Shown piece after piece: positions 20,195 to 29,334 of a stretch of DNA of 64,000 nt. The position numbers were made by a program, and so were the translations under genes. Within the stretch, counting starts at the first letter, position 1. Each line of letters opens with the position of its first letter. The notes beneath the pieces were generated by a model that searched no databases, was not told the origin of the DNA, and saw only the letters and a list, made by a program, of their open reading frames with translations. The DNA lies in the NCBI GenBank assembly GCA_008375315.1, contig CP032507.1:3434071-3498070 (forward strand). Direction: 5' to 3'. Source of the DNA: Ectothiorhodospiraceae bacterium BW-2 (GTDB lineage Bacteria; Pseudomonadota; Gammaproteobacteria; Thiohalomonadales; Thiohalomonadaceae).

Positions 20195-20914
20195 ATGAAT
20201 GATCCGCTACGCATAACCCTGATTATTATTGCCGTTCTGGTAATTTTGGCTCTGGTTATCCACGACAGGCTCAAGGCGCGTCGTCCCCACTCCATGGGGG
20301 CGAAACGGCGCCAGAAGGGACGCCGTCACGAAACGCCTGCCCCAACGGAGATCCCCTCCCCTCACGCTGAAGACGATTTTGATATTATCCTGCGGACTAA
20401 ACCGGCAGCGGTGAGCCAGAGTCCCACTAAAGCTAATACTGAGACTACCTCTGAGGCTGTGGCAGCCCCTTCGCCGCCTCCCCCCTCCCCCTCCCCGCCG
20501 CCGCCTCAGCTACCCGAGGAGGTCTTAACGCTAACGATTCGCGCTAGTAGCGGCTACGCCTTCGCCGGCGAATCGCTACGGGAGATTATCGAACAGCTCG
20601 GGTTTCAGTTCGGTAAGATGAGTATCTTCCATCGTATGGACAGGGGCGAGCCGCTCATCAGTCTAGCCAACATGGTCAACCCCGGTACCTTTCCTGATGG
20701 TAATTGGGAGGAGTTCACCACCCCCGGGCTAGCTATTTTTGCCCAACTTCCAGCGACCCAACCGGGGAGTGAGTTAGTCGAGGAGCTACTACAGTTAGGC
20801 GAGGTGCTCGCTAATAGATTGCAAGCACACCTCTGCGATGGGCAGGGGCAGCCGCTAGCAGAGGATGTCAAACGGCAGATGCGGGCAGTGGCCGAACCCT
20901 ATCCGCCACGATAG
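20195..20914 (+). CDS. zipA: ZipA, FtsZ-anchoring cell division protein
   Basis: An inner-membrane protein that tethers and bundles FtsZ at the division site. 239 aa: one N-terminal membrane helix (about residues 6-22), a basic stretch, a Pro-rich linker (about 85-108), and the C-terminal FtsZ-binding domain with family text RMDRGEPLISLANMVNPGTF and LQLGEVLANRLQAHLCDGQG. The linker is short, as in many non-enteric ZipA proteins. ligA, often next to zipA, is absent. Confidence 0.92.
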   Translation: MNDPLRITLIIIAVLVILALVIHDRLKARRPHSMGAKRRQKGRRHETPAPTEIPSPHAEDDFDIILRTKPAAVSQSPTKANTETTSEAVAAPSPPPPSPSPPPPQLPEEVLTLTIRASSGYAFAGESLREIIEQLGFQFGKMSIFHRMDRGEPLISLANMVNPGTFPDGNWEEFTTPGLAIFAQLPATQPGSELVEELLQLGEVLANRLQAHLCDGQGQPLAEDVKRQMRAVAEPYPPR

Positions 20915-20917
20915 ACG

Positions 20918-21732
20918 CTACTTCAGCCGCTGTAGCGCCAGATCGTAGTCGAAATGATCGACCGCTTCGGCCACCTGTCGTAGCTGCTGTCGCAGCGCCC
21001 CCTCCGGTAGCTGCTTTAACATCGACTCTAGGGTGTCGCTACTCTCAAAGCTGCTCTGCTGTAACTGCTGCCGCAATCTCTGTCGCAGCGCCTGCCACGC
21101 CTCGCTCTCAACGACAACCGGTTCGGTGATAGCTGGCGCTGGCGCTTCGGCTCGACACTTCGCCGCTACTTCGATCGCTAGCTCAGCTAGCGCGTTTTCG
21201 ATGGTGTCGATTAAGGCGCTAATCACCGCTTGCCGTTGCGGTAGCTCACGACTTTCGCGCTCTAGCTCGCTTGCGGCAATCAATATCGACTCTAGCCCCA
21301 AATTACCGGCCAGCCCTTTAATGGTGTGGGCATAACGGATGGCCGCTTCGCTATCCTCACTCTGTTCAGCCTCTCGGTAGCGTGCACCAAAGTTAGCGCT
21401 ATCTTGCTCGATAAATTGCCGTACAAGCTTACAAAACAGCTCCCAATTAGCCACAGTATTGGCCATGGCGGTATCGCGATTGACCCCCGCTAGCTGAGGA
21501 AAGTCGCCGTCCGCCTCCTCTGTGGCCGGTGCAGCGACGATCTGCCGCGGCTTAATCCACTCATTGAGTGTCGTCACCATCTGCTCTAGCACGATAGGTT
21601 TGGCGATGATGGCATCCATACCGGCCTCAAACGCCCGCTGCTGATCGCTCTCCATCACATTGGCGGTCATCGCCAAAATCGGCAGTCGTGACCACCGATC
21701 TAGACGGCGTATCTGTCGGGTCGCCTCGTAGC
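20918..21732 (-). pseudogene. 3' part of an IS-split hybrid sensor kinase (end of REC2, Hpt domain)
   Basis: The frame continues from GYEATRQIRRLDRWSRLPILAM through the REC lysine (IIAKPI) to a histidine phosphotransfer domain with YAHTIKGLAGNLGLES. It completes the receiver whose first half (VLMDCQMPLMD) lies at 23631 and beyond, on the other side of the insertion element. Without a start site it is unlikely to be expressed as a receiver; an internal start could in principle make a free Hpt protein. Confidence 0.85.
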
Positions 21733-21816
21733 CATCCCCTGAGTGTCAAGATACCCTGAGACCACCCCTGATGAGAAATGAATGTAGAATCAGGGGGGCA
21801 ACAGAGGAGATACACG

Positions 21817-22221
21817 ATGCCCAAAGATACTACCGTTTTACCCTCCAACGAGGTTACCGACCCCGATGAAGAGAAGCGCTCCTACCGCAAATTTAGTGAG
21901 GAAGAGAAGCTTCGGATCCTAGCAGAAGCAGAGCAGTGCAAGGAGCCGGGTCAGCTAGGCGAGCTGCTGCGCAAAGAGCAGATCTACAGCTCCCATCTGA
22001 CCAAATGGCGCCGACAACTGCAAGCACAGGGGCAGGCTGGCCTGAAAGGGAAACAGAGTGGTCGCAAACCGAGCCTAGACAAGCGAGATAAGGAGATAGA
22101 GCGTTTAAAGAAGGAAATTCAGCGTCTTAGCCAACGGTTACAGCAGACCGAAGGGGTGATTGCGCTCCAAAAAAAAGCCTTCAGCTTATTGGAGCAGATG
22201 AACACAGAGATAAGCTTATGA
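21817..22221 (+). CDS. IS3-family transposase OrfA
   Basis: 134 aa from the ATG at 21817, which has an AGAGGAGA site; an in-frame ATG at 21778 is less likely. It carries a helix-turn-helix region (YRKFSEEEKLRILAEAEQC to SSHLTKWRRQLQAQG) and a long C-terminal leucine-zipper-like coiled coil (KEIERLKKEIQRLSQRLQQ), as expected for the DNA-binding partner of IS3 transposase. Its last 4 bp overlap orfB. Confidence 0.9.
   Translation: MPKDTTVLPSNEVTDPDEEKRSYRKFSEEEKLRILAEAEQCKEPGQLGELLRKEQIYSSHLTKWRRQLQAQGQAGLKGKQSGRKPSLDKRDKEIERLKKEIQRLSQRLQQTEGVIALQKKAFSLLEQMNTEISL
22169..22176 (+). other. A8 slippery run, candidate -1 programmed frameshift site in the IS
   Basis: Eight A residues sit 45 bp before the end of orfA, read CAA-AAA-AAA-GCC. 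A -1 slip enters the orfB frame, which I checked codon by codon to be open from 22167 to the orfB ATG. This would make the OrfAB fusion transposase typical of IS3 elements. Confidence 0.6.
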
Positions 22222-23267
22222 GATTAGTTGAAAAAGAGTGCCCCAGTTCGGTGAGCATAAGAGCCGCTTGCGATAGCCTAGCGCTCTCGCGTGCAGGCTA
22301 CTACCGCCGACAGGCTCCGGTTGTCTCCCCCCGAGCGAGCCTTCCAAGACCCGTCGCAGCCAATGCGCTGAGTGAGGCAGAGAGGCAAGCCGTTCTGGGG
22401 CTTTTGAACAGCGAACGATTCTATGACCAACCTCCGGCAGAGATCTATGCTAGCCTGCTGGATGAAGGGAAATATTACTGTTCAATCAGTACGATGTATC
22501 GGATCCTTCGTGCTAATCAACAGACGGGAGAGCGGCGAGCTCAAAAACCGGCCAAATCACACGCTATCCCCCGATTACGGGCGACCCGCCCGAATGAGGT
22601 TTGGACATGGGATATCACTAAGCTTCCCACCACAGAGCAGGGTAACTTCTTGAATCTCTATGTGGTGATGGATCTCTACAGCCGTTTTATTGTGGCTTGG
22701 ATGGTCTCAAGGAAGGAGAATAGTGAGCTCTCCAAGCTGTTAATCAGTGACGCAGCGGCTCGCTATCGGGTCGCGCTCAGTGGCTTAACACTGCATCAGG
22801 ATAGAGGTGTGCCGATGACCGCCAGAGGCTATCTCGACTTGATGGCCGAACTGGGGATCACCTGCTCCCACAGCCGTCCACGAGTCAGTAACGACAATCC
22901 GTTTAGCGAGAGTCAATTTAAAACACTCAAGCAACAACCCGATTATCCTCAACGATTGACAGGAGTTGACCATGCCAGAATATGGTTTAGTGACTATGTT
23001 GACTGGTACTGTTTCCACCACCACCATCGAGGGATTGCGTGGTTCACTCCAGAGCAGGTATTTACCGGTCGTTACAAGGAGGTTAGCGAGCAGCGTGAAC
23101 AGGCGCTGAAGCAGGCCTATCAGCAGCATCCGAAACGCTTTATTCATGGTGAGCCCAAGGTTAAGCAACCCCCTACTGAGGTATGGATTAACCCCGCTCT
23201 ACCGGAGGAGGGGGTGGGGTCGCTGGAGGTCAACTATCCAACCCTGAATAGAGCGAAGGAGAGATGA
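22218..23267 (+). CDS. IS3-family transposase OrfB (DDE integrase core)
   Basis: 349 aa. The catalytic D-D-E is visible in TWDITKLP, LHQDRGVPMT and NPFSESQFKTLK, with the usual YRILRANQ region before the core and WYCFHHHHRGIAWFTPEQV after it. The ATG overlaps the end of orfA (TTATGA). It appears intact, so the element may still be mobile or only recently inserted. Confidence 0.92.
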   Translation: MRLVEKECPSSVSIRAACDSLALSRAGYYRRQAPVVSPRASLPRPVAANALSEAERQAVLGLLNSERFYDQPPAEIYASLLDEGKYYCSISTMYRILRANQQTGERRAQKPAKSHAIPRLRATRPNEVWTWDITKLPTTEQGNFLNLYVVMDLYSRFIVAWMVSRKENSELSKLLISDAAARYRVALSGLTLHQDRGVPMTARGYLDLMAELGITCSHSRPRVSNDNPFSESQFKTLKQQPDYPQRLTGVDHARIWFSDYVDWYCFHHHHRGIAWFTPEQVFTGRYKEVSEQREQALKQAYQQHPKRFIHGEPKVKQPPTEVWINPALPEEGVGSLEVNYPTLNRAKER

Positions 23268-23625
23268 GTGACGGTGCCGCTAGTGGGTCTATCGTCGATG
23301 GCTTTAGCCGGTTGTGGTGGCTGAATGACAGAGCGTTATCCATAGCCCGCCCCCCGGAGACCCCCTTATTATCGTAGGGGGGCGGGCTGTGGGTAACGCG
23401 GTGCAGGAGGGAGGTTCCTAGATTAGGGGTTGCAGTTCGCCTTGCAGCTCCCCCTTGCTGAAGGGCTTGGCTCTTGCGGCAAAGGGCCATGAGGGTCATG
23501 TTCGCTCCTTGTTGCGTCATGACTCAACATAGGCGAAATTTGCCGGTGAGGGCAGTGGCAATCACCGGCTAGATTTAGAGCTTTATTTTTTTAACAACTG
23601 GTCTCAAATTACTTGACAGCTTCCG
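23268..23625. other. Long 3' segment of the IS with a 21-bp-stem hairpin
   Basis: This holds no convincing gene. A hairpin with arms 23335-23355 and 23377-23397 pairs 21 of 21 positions, two of them as G-U. It contains GTAGGGG followed by GGGCGGGC, reminiscent of the palindromes in the ATPase array. On the minus strand an ORF opens at the ATG at 23499 (MTLMALCRKSQAL) behind an AGGAGCG site, but its later sequence is low-complexity read-through of the hairpin. Confidence 0.5.
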
Positions 23626-23630
23626 CATCC

Positions 23631-25907
23631 ATGAGCGGCATTTGGCAATCCATCAATACCCCATCAAAAGGCTCCCCTTGATTGAGCTGTGCAATCGCTT
23701 CAGCCCCGTTAGTCGCTATCGTTATCTCTGCGCCTAACTGTTGTAGCAAGGTGTGCGCGAGCTCTCTATTGGTGGCGTTATCCTCGACTAGTAGCAGATG
23801 GGCTCCGCCAAAAGTGGGTGCGACGGCCTGTGCCGATGCCAATTTAGGGTGCGGTTTGGTAGATCGTTGGGAGTGGAACAGCAGTTCGATCAGGGTGTCA
23901 TAGAGCAGATTAGGGAGGACCGGTTTGGTGAGTACCGCCTGTAGTTCGAGATCGGCAGTCGCTTCGGTAAGCTCCGCCTCATTGTGGGCTGAGAGTAGAA
24001 TCACCTGCGGCTGCTGACCCTCTCTTAACCGCTGCCGCATCAGGCGCACCGTCTCTAAGCCATCAATCGGCTCCATCCGCCAGTCGATAATCATCGCATC
24101 AAAGCGTCCCCCATCGGCTAGGTGGCGCAGCGCCTCTGTCCCTGAATCGACCGCTGTCACCTCACAGTCGTAGCTTTGTAGCAGGTTGAGTAAAATATTG
24201 CGCACGACAATGTTGTCATCGACAACCAGCAACCTCCGCCCCTGTAACCCCGGCGCGACAACCGAGCGCTTCTCTTCAACCATGCGCTCGGCACGAATGG
24301 TAAAGTAAAAGTTTGAACCCTCACCATAACGGCTGTTGACACCGATGGTGCCCCCCATCATCTCGCACAGCCGCTTACTAATGGTCAACCCTAGCCCCGT
24401 GCCGCCATAGTGGCGCGATACCGAGCTATCGCCTTGGGAGAAGGCCTGAAACAGATTGGCCAATCTGTGCTTCGGTCAGGCCGATACCGCTATCGATCAC
24501 CTCAAACAGCAGTCCAATATCGCGCTCACTCTGCTCTAACCCGGGGTAGCGGCTAGTCTTTACCACCACACTCCCCTGCTCGGTAAATTTAATCGCATTA
24601 CCGACTAGGTTGATCAATATCTGCCCTAAACGCATCGAGTCACCTAGCAGTCGCTGCGGCAGCTCTCGTTGGGTATCAAACAGTAGCTCTAGCTGCTTCT
24701 CCTGCGCCCGAATTCGGGTAATGGAGGCGAGACTATCGAGCAGCTCTTCGAGTGTAAAGGGCTGCGGATGGAGTTCTAGCTTGCCCGCTTCGATTTTAGA
24801 GAAGTCGAGAATATCGTTAATAATTCCCAGTAGCAGCTCTGCTGAGCTGTTGACCGTCTCGATATAGTGGCGCTGTCGGCTCGAAAGCTCCCCCTGTAGC
24901 GCCAGTCGGCTCATGCCTAAGATGGCATTCATGGGGGTACGGATCTCGTGGCTCATATTGGCCAAAAATTCGCTTTTAACTCGGGTAGCCTCCTCGGCTC
25001 GCTGCCGTAACTCCTTCTCCCGCAGCGCCATATCGCTTAACAGTTTGACTAGCTCGTCGGTTGAGTTATGAAAACTCTTCTCAATGCTCAGATCACGAAC
25101 CACGGCGACACAGAGCTGCTCACCATGCAGTAGCATCGGCGAGAGGCGTAGCTCAACCGGAAAGGGCTCATCACGACCATACGCAACACCATTGGCACTT
25201 TTGAGCAGATAGTTCCCTTGGCTCAGAGAGGTGAGCTCTTGCCATAGCTGCGCAACATTCAGCTCGATACAGCTATCGATCTTTAGCGGCGCTGACCAAC
25301 TCTGCTCTTCGGTAGCAAAGAGTCGCTGCGCTTCCTGATTACAGCTTAATAGCCGACCCTGCTGATCAAAGACCACAATCCCTTCTGGGCTGGAGTTTAA
25401 TACCGCCTGATTAAAGTGGTACGCCTCACTTAGCTCTCTATCTTGCTGCTGTAGCACTTGGCGTAGATGCTTAAATCCGACCACGACTCGACCTAGGTGA
25501 CCGATGGTGATACCGGGCAGTGGTGCATTGTAGTCGCCTAACTCTAACTTTTCGAACGCTTGGTAGAGCGCCATCAGTGGGTAAGTCACTAATTTGCGCA
25601 AAAAAAGCATCAGCACCAGCGAGACCAGAGCCATCATAAAGACTAACTGGAGCAGCCAGAACCATTTGCGCTGCGCTAGTACCTGCTCAAACTGCGTTTG
25701 AGAGAGCTGTTGAAAATCGTGCAGCAGCTCAAGATGGTTAAAGGGAAACCAGACCCACCAAAAAAAGAGCAAAATGGAGCTAGTAAGCGCGATTAGTGTT
25801 AGCAGCAGTCGCCCCCGCAAGGAGTTCAGCGGGCGTCGTAAAAACGGTTTTAACTCCTCTAAAGTTACCCGACGATGAGAGGGGGGCCGACTCTCACGGT
25901 AAAGCAT
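23631..25907 (-). pseudogene. 5' part of a hybrid sensor histidine kinase, frameshifted and IS-interrupted
   Basis: Two membrane helices flank a short periplasmic loop, then a HAMP-like segment, a PAS domain (NSSPEGIVVFDQQGRLL), HisKA (MSHEIRTPMNAILGM), a HATPase domain, one complete receiver (VVDDNIVVRN, IIDWRM, LTKPV) and the first half of a second (LLVEDNATNREL, VLMDCQMPLMD). One extra base near 24457-24463 throws the HATPase out of frame between TEAQI and ANLFQAFSQ, and the IS cuts receiver 2. Restored, it would encode about 1030 aa with C-terminal Hpt. It starts 12 bp after the REC-REC gene. Confidence 0.88.
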
Positions 25908-25919
25908 GGTCGGTAGCGG

Positions 25920-27434
25920 TTAGTGGCGAGGCAGGGAGAGGGTAAAGGTTGTCGCGATCGCATCGCGAATCTCAAACTGTACCTCGCCTCTCAATAGGGT
26001 CGCAATCTGCCGAATCAGATAGCAGCCAAGCTTTGGGTGCGACTCAGTTCTCCCCCCCTGCGATCGCTCAAATAGCCGCTTATGCAGCGCTGCCGGAATC
26101 GCGCCTTGGTTGTCTATCTTAAGTTCTAGCTGCTGCTCTGTTCCTTGTAGCTGTAACGAGACTCGAGTTGAGTCTGGGGCGGCCTGAGCGGCATTGCGCA
26201 GGAGGTTCATTATCATGCCGTAGAGTAGCTGTCGATCACAGCTCATAGTGTAGTCGCTACCGTCGGCAACTTTAAACTCAAACCGCAACGCTTTGGACTC
26301 AAACTGCCGCTCTACAAAGCGCAGCGTATGCTGTACTACCCGTTTTAAGTCGATTCTCTCTCGCTGTAACGGAATTTTACCCTGTTCAAGTTTATAGAGA
26401 TCTATCGTCCTTAGGGTCATATCAACCAGTTGAAAGATCGACTGCTCCACAATCCCTACCGCCGAGTCGGGGGTTAGGTCGATGAGCGCCCGCAGGGCAT
26501 CTTTTAACAGCGGATTGGGGTTCGCCTCGGTCACATAGGCCATATCCCCCTTTAGGCGGGCGTTCTCTAACAGCATATCGAGCTGTTCGCGTCTATCTTC
26601 GTGGGCGCGACTAATACGCAGCTGGTTGCGCACCCGCGCTTTAAGCACCACCGGACTCACCGGTTTGGGAATATAGTCGGCAGCACCTATCTCTAGCCCT
26701 TGGGCTATGTCGGCGGAGGAGGTGCGGCTGGTAAGAAAGATTACCGGAATGGCGGCCCACTCCTCATTCGCCTTGAGCCGTTTGCAAAGTTCAAAACCGC
26801 TCATATTGGGCATCATGACATCAAGTAGAATGAGATCGGGAGTGGGTGGGGTGGCGACAACTCTTAGCACCTTACTCCCCTCATTCGTAGCACGAATATT
26901 AAACTCCTCTTTGAGGATATTGCCGATGAGCTTAATGTTGCTCGCAGCGTCATCGACTAGCAGAATCGTCGGCTTCTCACTCTTAGCGAGAGAGGGCGCT
27001 CTCTCCTCCGCCACGGCAGCAGCGGGTGCGAGTAGTTCCCCCTTAGTCAGCCCCTCCATTCGCACCACTTGCGCTATTTTTTGGGCAAACATTTTGGCGG
27101 TAAAAGGTTTGACCAAAAAGCCGTTCACGCCTAGTTTAACCATCTCGTTTAAGAGCTTACGACTCCCTTCTGAGGTCATAATCAGCACTTTCGCCTGCAC
27201 CGACTCCGACTCCTCACGCAGGTAGCGCAGCAGCTCGATACCGGAGAGTTTTGGTAGGTAGAAGTCGATCACGACTAGATCGAACGGATGTTTGGCTAGT
27301 AGGTTCTTCGCCTCCTCGCCATCTGCCGCTAGCTGAGTCCCCTGTATCCCAAGACGGCTTAATGTCTGTTTTAGCAGACTTCGTAGCTGCTCATGCTCAG
27401 TAACCACTAGCATGTTCAAATTTTGTACCGACAC
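25920..27434 (-). CDS. Tandem-receiver protein with degenerate histidine-kinase-like C-terminus
   Basis: 504 aa, cytoplasmic. Receiver 1 (about 5-130) has the phospho-Asp in VVIDFYLPK and a KPF lysine; receiver 2 (about 155-275) has LLDVMMPNMSG and PKPVSP. The C-terminal 200 residues resemble HisKA-HATPase, but the H-box position reads TEANPNPLL with no histidine, and the G2 box is weak (KLGCYL), although NLLRNAAQA and DNQGAI survive. It is therefore probably a pseudokinase output. It precedes the broken hybrid kinase by 12 bp, its presumed partner. A paralogue lies at 45852-47441. Confidence 0.85.
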   Translation of the reverse strand: MSVQNLNMLVVTEHEQLRSLLKQTLSRLGIQGTQLAADGEEAKNLLAKHPFDLVVIDFYLPKLSGIELLRYLREESESVQAKVLIMTSEGSRKLLNEMVKLGVNGFLVKPFTAKMFAQKIAQVVRMEGLTKGELLAPAAAVAEERAPSLAKSEKPTILLVDDAASNIKLIGNILKEEFNIRATNEGSKVLRVVATPPTPDLILLDVMMPNMSGFELCKRLKANEEWAAIPVIFLTSRTSSADIAQGLEIGAADYIPKPVSPVVLKARVRNQLRISRAHEDRREQLDMLLENARLKGDMAYVTEANPNPLLKDALRALIDLTPDSAVGIVEQSIFQLVDMTLRTIDLYKLEQGKIPLQRERIDLKRVVQHTLRFVERQFESKALRFEFKVADGSDYTMSCDRQLLYGMIMNLLRNAAQAAPDSTRVSLQLQGTEQQLELKIDNQGAIPAALHKRLFERSQGGRTESHPKLGCYLIRQIATLLRGEVQFEIRDAIATTFTLSLPRH

Positions 27435-27471
27435 TGTAATGCGACTATCCCTTAAGTTTTCATCGTGTTCA

Positions 27472-28071
27472 TTATCGACCCAATGCCCCCTCCTGTCCAG
27501 AGAGGAGGTTACGAATATTTTGCCGGTGGCGCAGTAGTAGTAGTAGAGAGATCACGACAAAGAGCTGCCAGATGATGGCCGGCTGTTCGAACCACCAGCC
27601 GTAGAGGGGGGTTAGCAGGGCGGCAATGAGCGCCGCTAAAGAGGAGATACGAAACAGCTTCGCGACTACCAACCAAGTCAACAGCGCAGCGAGTGCCACC
27701 GGCCAGGCGAGCACTAGGATCACCCCAAACGCGGTTGCTACCCCTTTACCGCCCCGAAAACCGAAAAAGAGCGGCCACAGATGGCCGAGCAGGGCGGCTA
27801 GGCCGACGGCGGCGAGCTGGGGATCAGAGAGACCGAGCGCCAGCCCCACTCCGACCGGAATCACCCCTTTCACCATATCGCCTAATAGTGTCACCGCCGC
27901 CGCCTTTTTACCGCCAATGCGCAGCACATTGGTCGCCCCCGGATTGTGAGAGCCTTGGGTACGCGGATCGGGCAGACCCATGAGCCGACAGACGATAATC
28001 GCCGCCGATAGTGAGCCGATTAAATAGGCCGCTAGCGGCAGCAGCAGCACAATTGCTGAGAGTTCGACCAC
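27472..28071 (-). CDS. plsY: PlsY, acyl-phosphate:glycerol-3-phosphate acyltransferase
   Basis: A membrane acyltransferase making lysophosphatidic acid from acyl-phosphate and glycerol 3-phosphate. 199 aa, five or more hydrophobic helices. The three conserved loops are visible: GSHNPGATNVLR, GDMVKG and GHLWPLFFGFRGGKGVAT. It lies 9 bp after minE, probably co-transcribed. Confidence 0.95.
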   Translation of the reverse strand: MVELSAIVLLLPLAAYLIGSLSAAIIVCRLMGLPDPRTQGSHNPGATNVLRIGGKKAAAVTLLGDMVKGVIPVGVGLALGLSDPQLAAVGLAALLGHLWPLFFGFRGGKGVATAFGVILVLAWPVALAALLTWLVVAKLFRISSLAALIAALLTPLYGWWFEQPAIIWQLFVVISLLLLLRHRQNIRNLLSGQEGALGR

Positions 28072-28080
28072 CCTTCCCTC

Positions 28081-28359
28081 CTAACGAGCTGGAGGATCAT
28101 CGGGCAGAGTCACATTGACCTCCAGTACTTCATAGTTCTCTTTACGGCCCATATTAATCTGCACATCATTGTCGTTATCAAATTTGACATACTTTTTGAT
28201 AACATCAATGATCTCTTGTTTAAGCTGCGGCATAAAGTCGAGATGTCGCGAGCTTCGCTCTACAGCAATCACCATCTGCAGCCGCTCTTTAGCGACTCTA
28301 GCGGTACTCGTCGGCGGCTGCTTGGAGCCAAATATAGCTTCAAATATTGGTAACGGCAT
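28081..28359 (-). CDS. minE: MinE, cell division topological specificity factor
   Basis: Drives MinCD oscillation by stimulating MinD ATPase. 92 aa, standard length. The MinD-contact helix is RVAKERLQMVIAVER (about 21-35), and the dimer strands include DVQINMGR. The ATG directly abuts the minD stop codon. Confidence 0.96.
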   Translation of the reverse strand: MPLPIFEAIFGSKQPPTSTARVAKERLQMVIAVERSSRHLDFMPQLKQEIIDVIKKYVKFDNDNDVQINMGRKENYEVLEVNVTLPDDPPAR

Positions 28360-29169
28360 CTATCGTCCCATCAGTTTTTGCAAAATGCTCTTCTTGGATG
28401 GAGTCAAAAAGCGCATTGGCCGATCTTCCCCCAAGTAGCGGGCGACAATATCGTGATAGGCCTGCCCCGCATCCGATTTGTCGTTTAAAATCACCGGTGT
28501 TCCAGAGTTGGAGGCGTTGAGTACCGCCTCCGACTCGGGAATAGCACCGAGCAGTGGAATACTTAAAATGTCGGTAATGTCGTCGGTGCTTAACATCTCC
28601 CCCTCTGCAACTCGGTCGGGGTTATAGCGAGTGACTAGCAGATGGGTCTTCACCCGCTCTCCCCGCTCGGCCTTGCGTGATTTGCTGTCAAGAATCCCCA
28701 AAATTCGATCTGAATCCCGCACTGAAGAGACCTCAGGGTTGGTCACGATGAGCGCCTCATCGGCAAAATAGAGCGCCATATAGGCCCCATGCTCAATCCC
28801 AGCCGGCGAGTCACAGACGATATAGTCAAACCCCTCATTTTCGAGATCGCGCATAGTTCTCTCGACCCCCTCCGGCTCAAGGGCCAGTTTATCCCGCGTC
28901 TGCGATGCCGGTAAGATGTAGAGATTCTCGACCCGTTTATCCTTAATCAGTGTCTGATGCAGATTGGCATCGCCTTGAATATAGTTAATAAAATCAAAGA
29001 CAACTCGCCGTTCGCAGCCCATAATTAAGTCGAGGTTACGCAGGCCGACATCGAAATCGATAATGACCGTTTTATGCCCTTTCAGAGCCAGCCCAGTTCC
29101 AAAGGCGGCACTAGAGGTGGTTTTACCAACCCCCCCTTTACCGGAAGTCACCACTATTTTTTTGGCCAA
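28360..29169 (-). CDS. minD: MinD, septum-site-determining ATPase (TTG start)
   Basis: A membrane-cycling ATPase that recruits MinC. Deviant Walker A GKGGVGKTTSS, then DFDVGLRNLDL and a C-terminal amphipathic membrane helix (RFLTPSKKSILQKLMG). I place the start at TTG 29169 (MAKKIVVTSG), behind GGAGG with 8 nt spacing, giving 269 aa against 270 in E. coli; the ATG at 29199 would add ten non-conserved residues and swallow the ribosome site. A 165-bp gap separates it from minC. Confidence 0.95.
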   Translation of the reverse strand: MAKKIVVTSGKGGVGKTTSSAAFGTGLALKGHKTVIIDFDVGLRNLDLIMGCERRVVFDFINYIQGDANLHQTLIKDKRVENLYILPASQTRDKLALEPEGVERTMRDLENEGFDYIVCDSPAGIEHGAYMALYFADEALIVTNPEVSSVRDSDRILGILDSKSRKAERGERVKTHLLVTRYNPDRVAEGEMLSTDDITDILSIPLLGAIPESEAVLNASNSGTPVILNDKSDAGQAYHDIVARYLGEDRPMRFLTPSKKSILQKLMGR

Positions 29170-29334
29170 ACTAGATATCCTCCACTGTATAGACAGCACA
29201 AAATTGACACTGACGGGTTAACTGTCTCCAATTTTTGCCCGCTCTATCGATATAGTATATCAATTTGACGCCCGGGGTTAAAATGGCGAATGGAGAACCC
29301 AACCAAAATTGCTCCGCAGCCTTAGCTGTCGAGA

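Larger units (their letters stand above)
21738..23625 (+). mobile_element. IS3-family insertion sequence inside a hybrid kinase gene
   Basis: About 1.89 kb with orfA and orfB (DDE transposase). Inverted ends share TGTCAAG and TGAGACCA (left 21744-21764, right 23599-23618 reversed). The 5-bp direct repeat CATCC flanks the element (21733-21737 and 23626-23630) and restores the kinase reading ATGGATGGCTAC when removed with one repeat copy; it is the likely target-site duplication. The 358 bp after orfB is unusually long for IS3. Confidence 0.85.
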
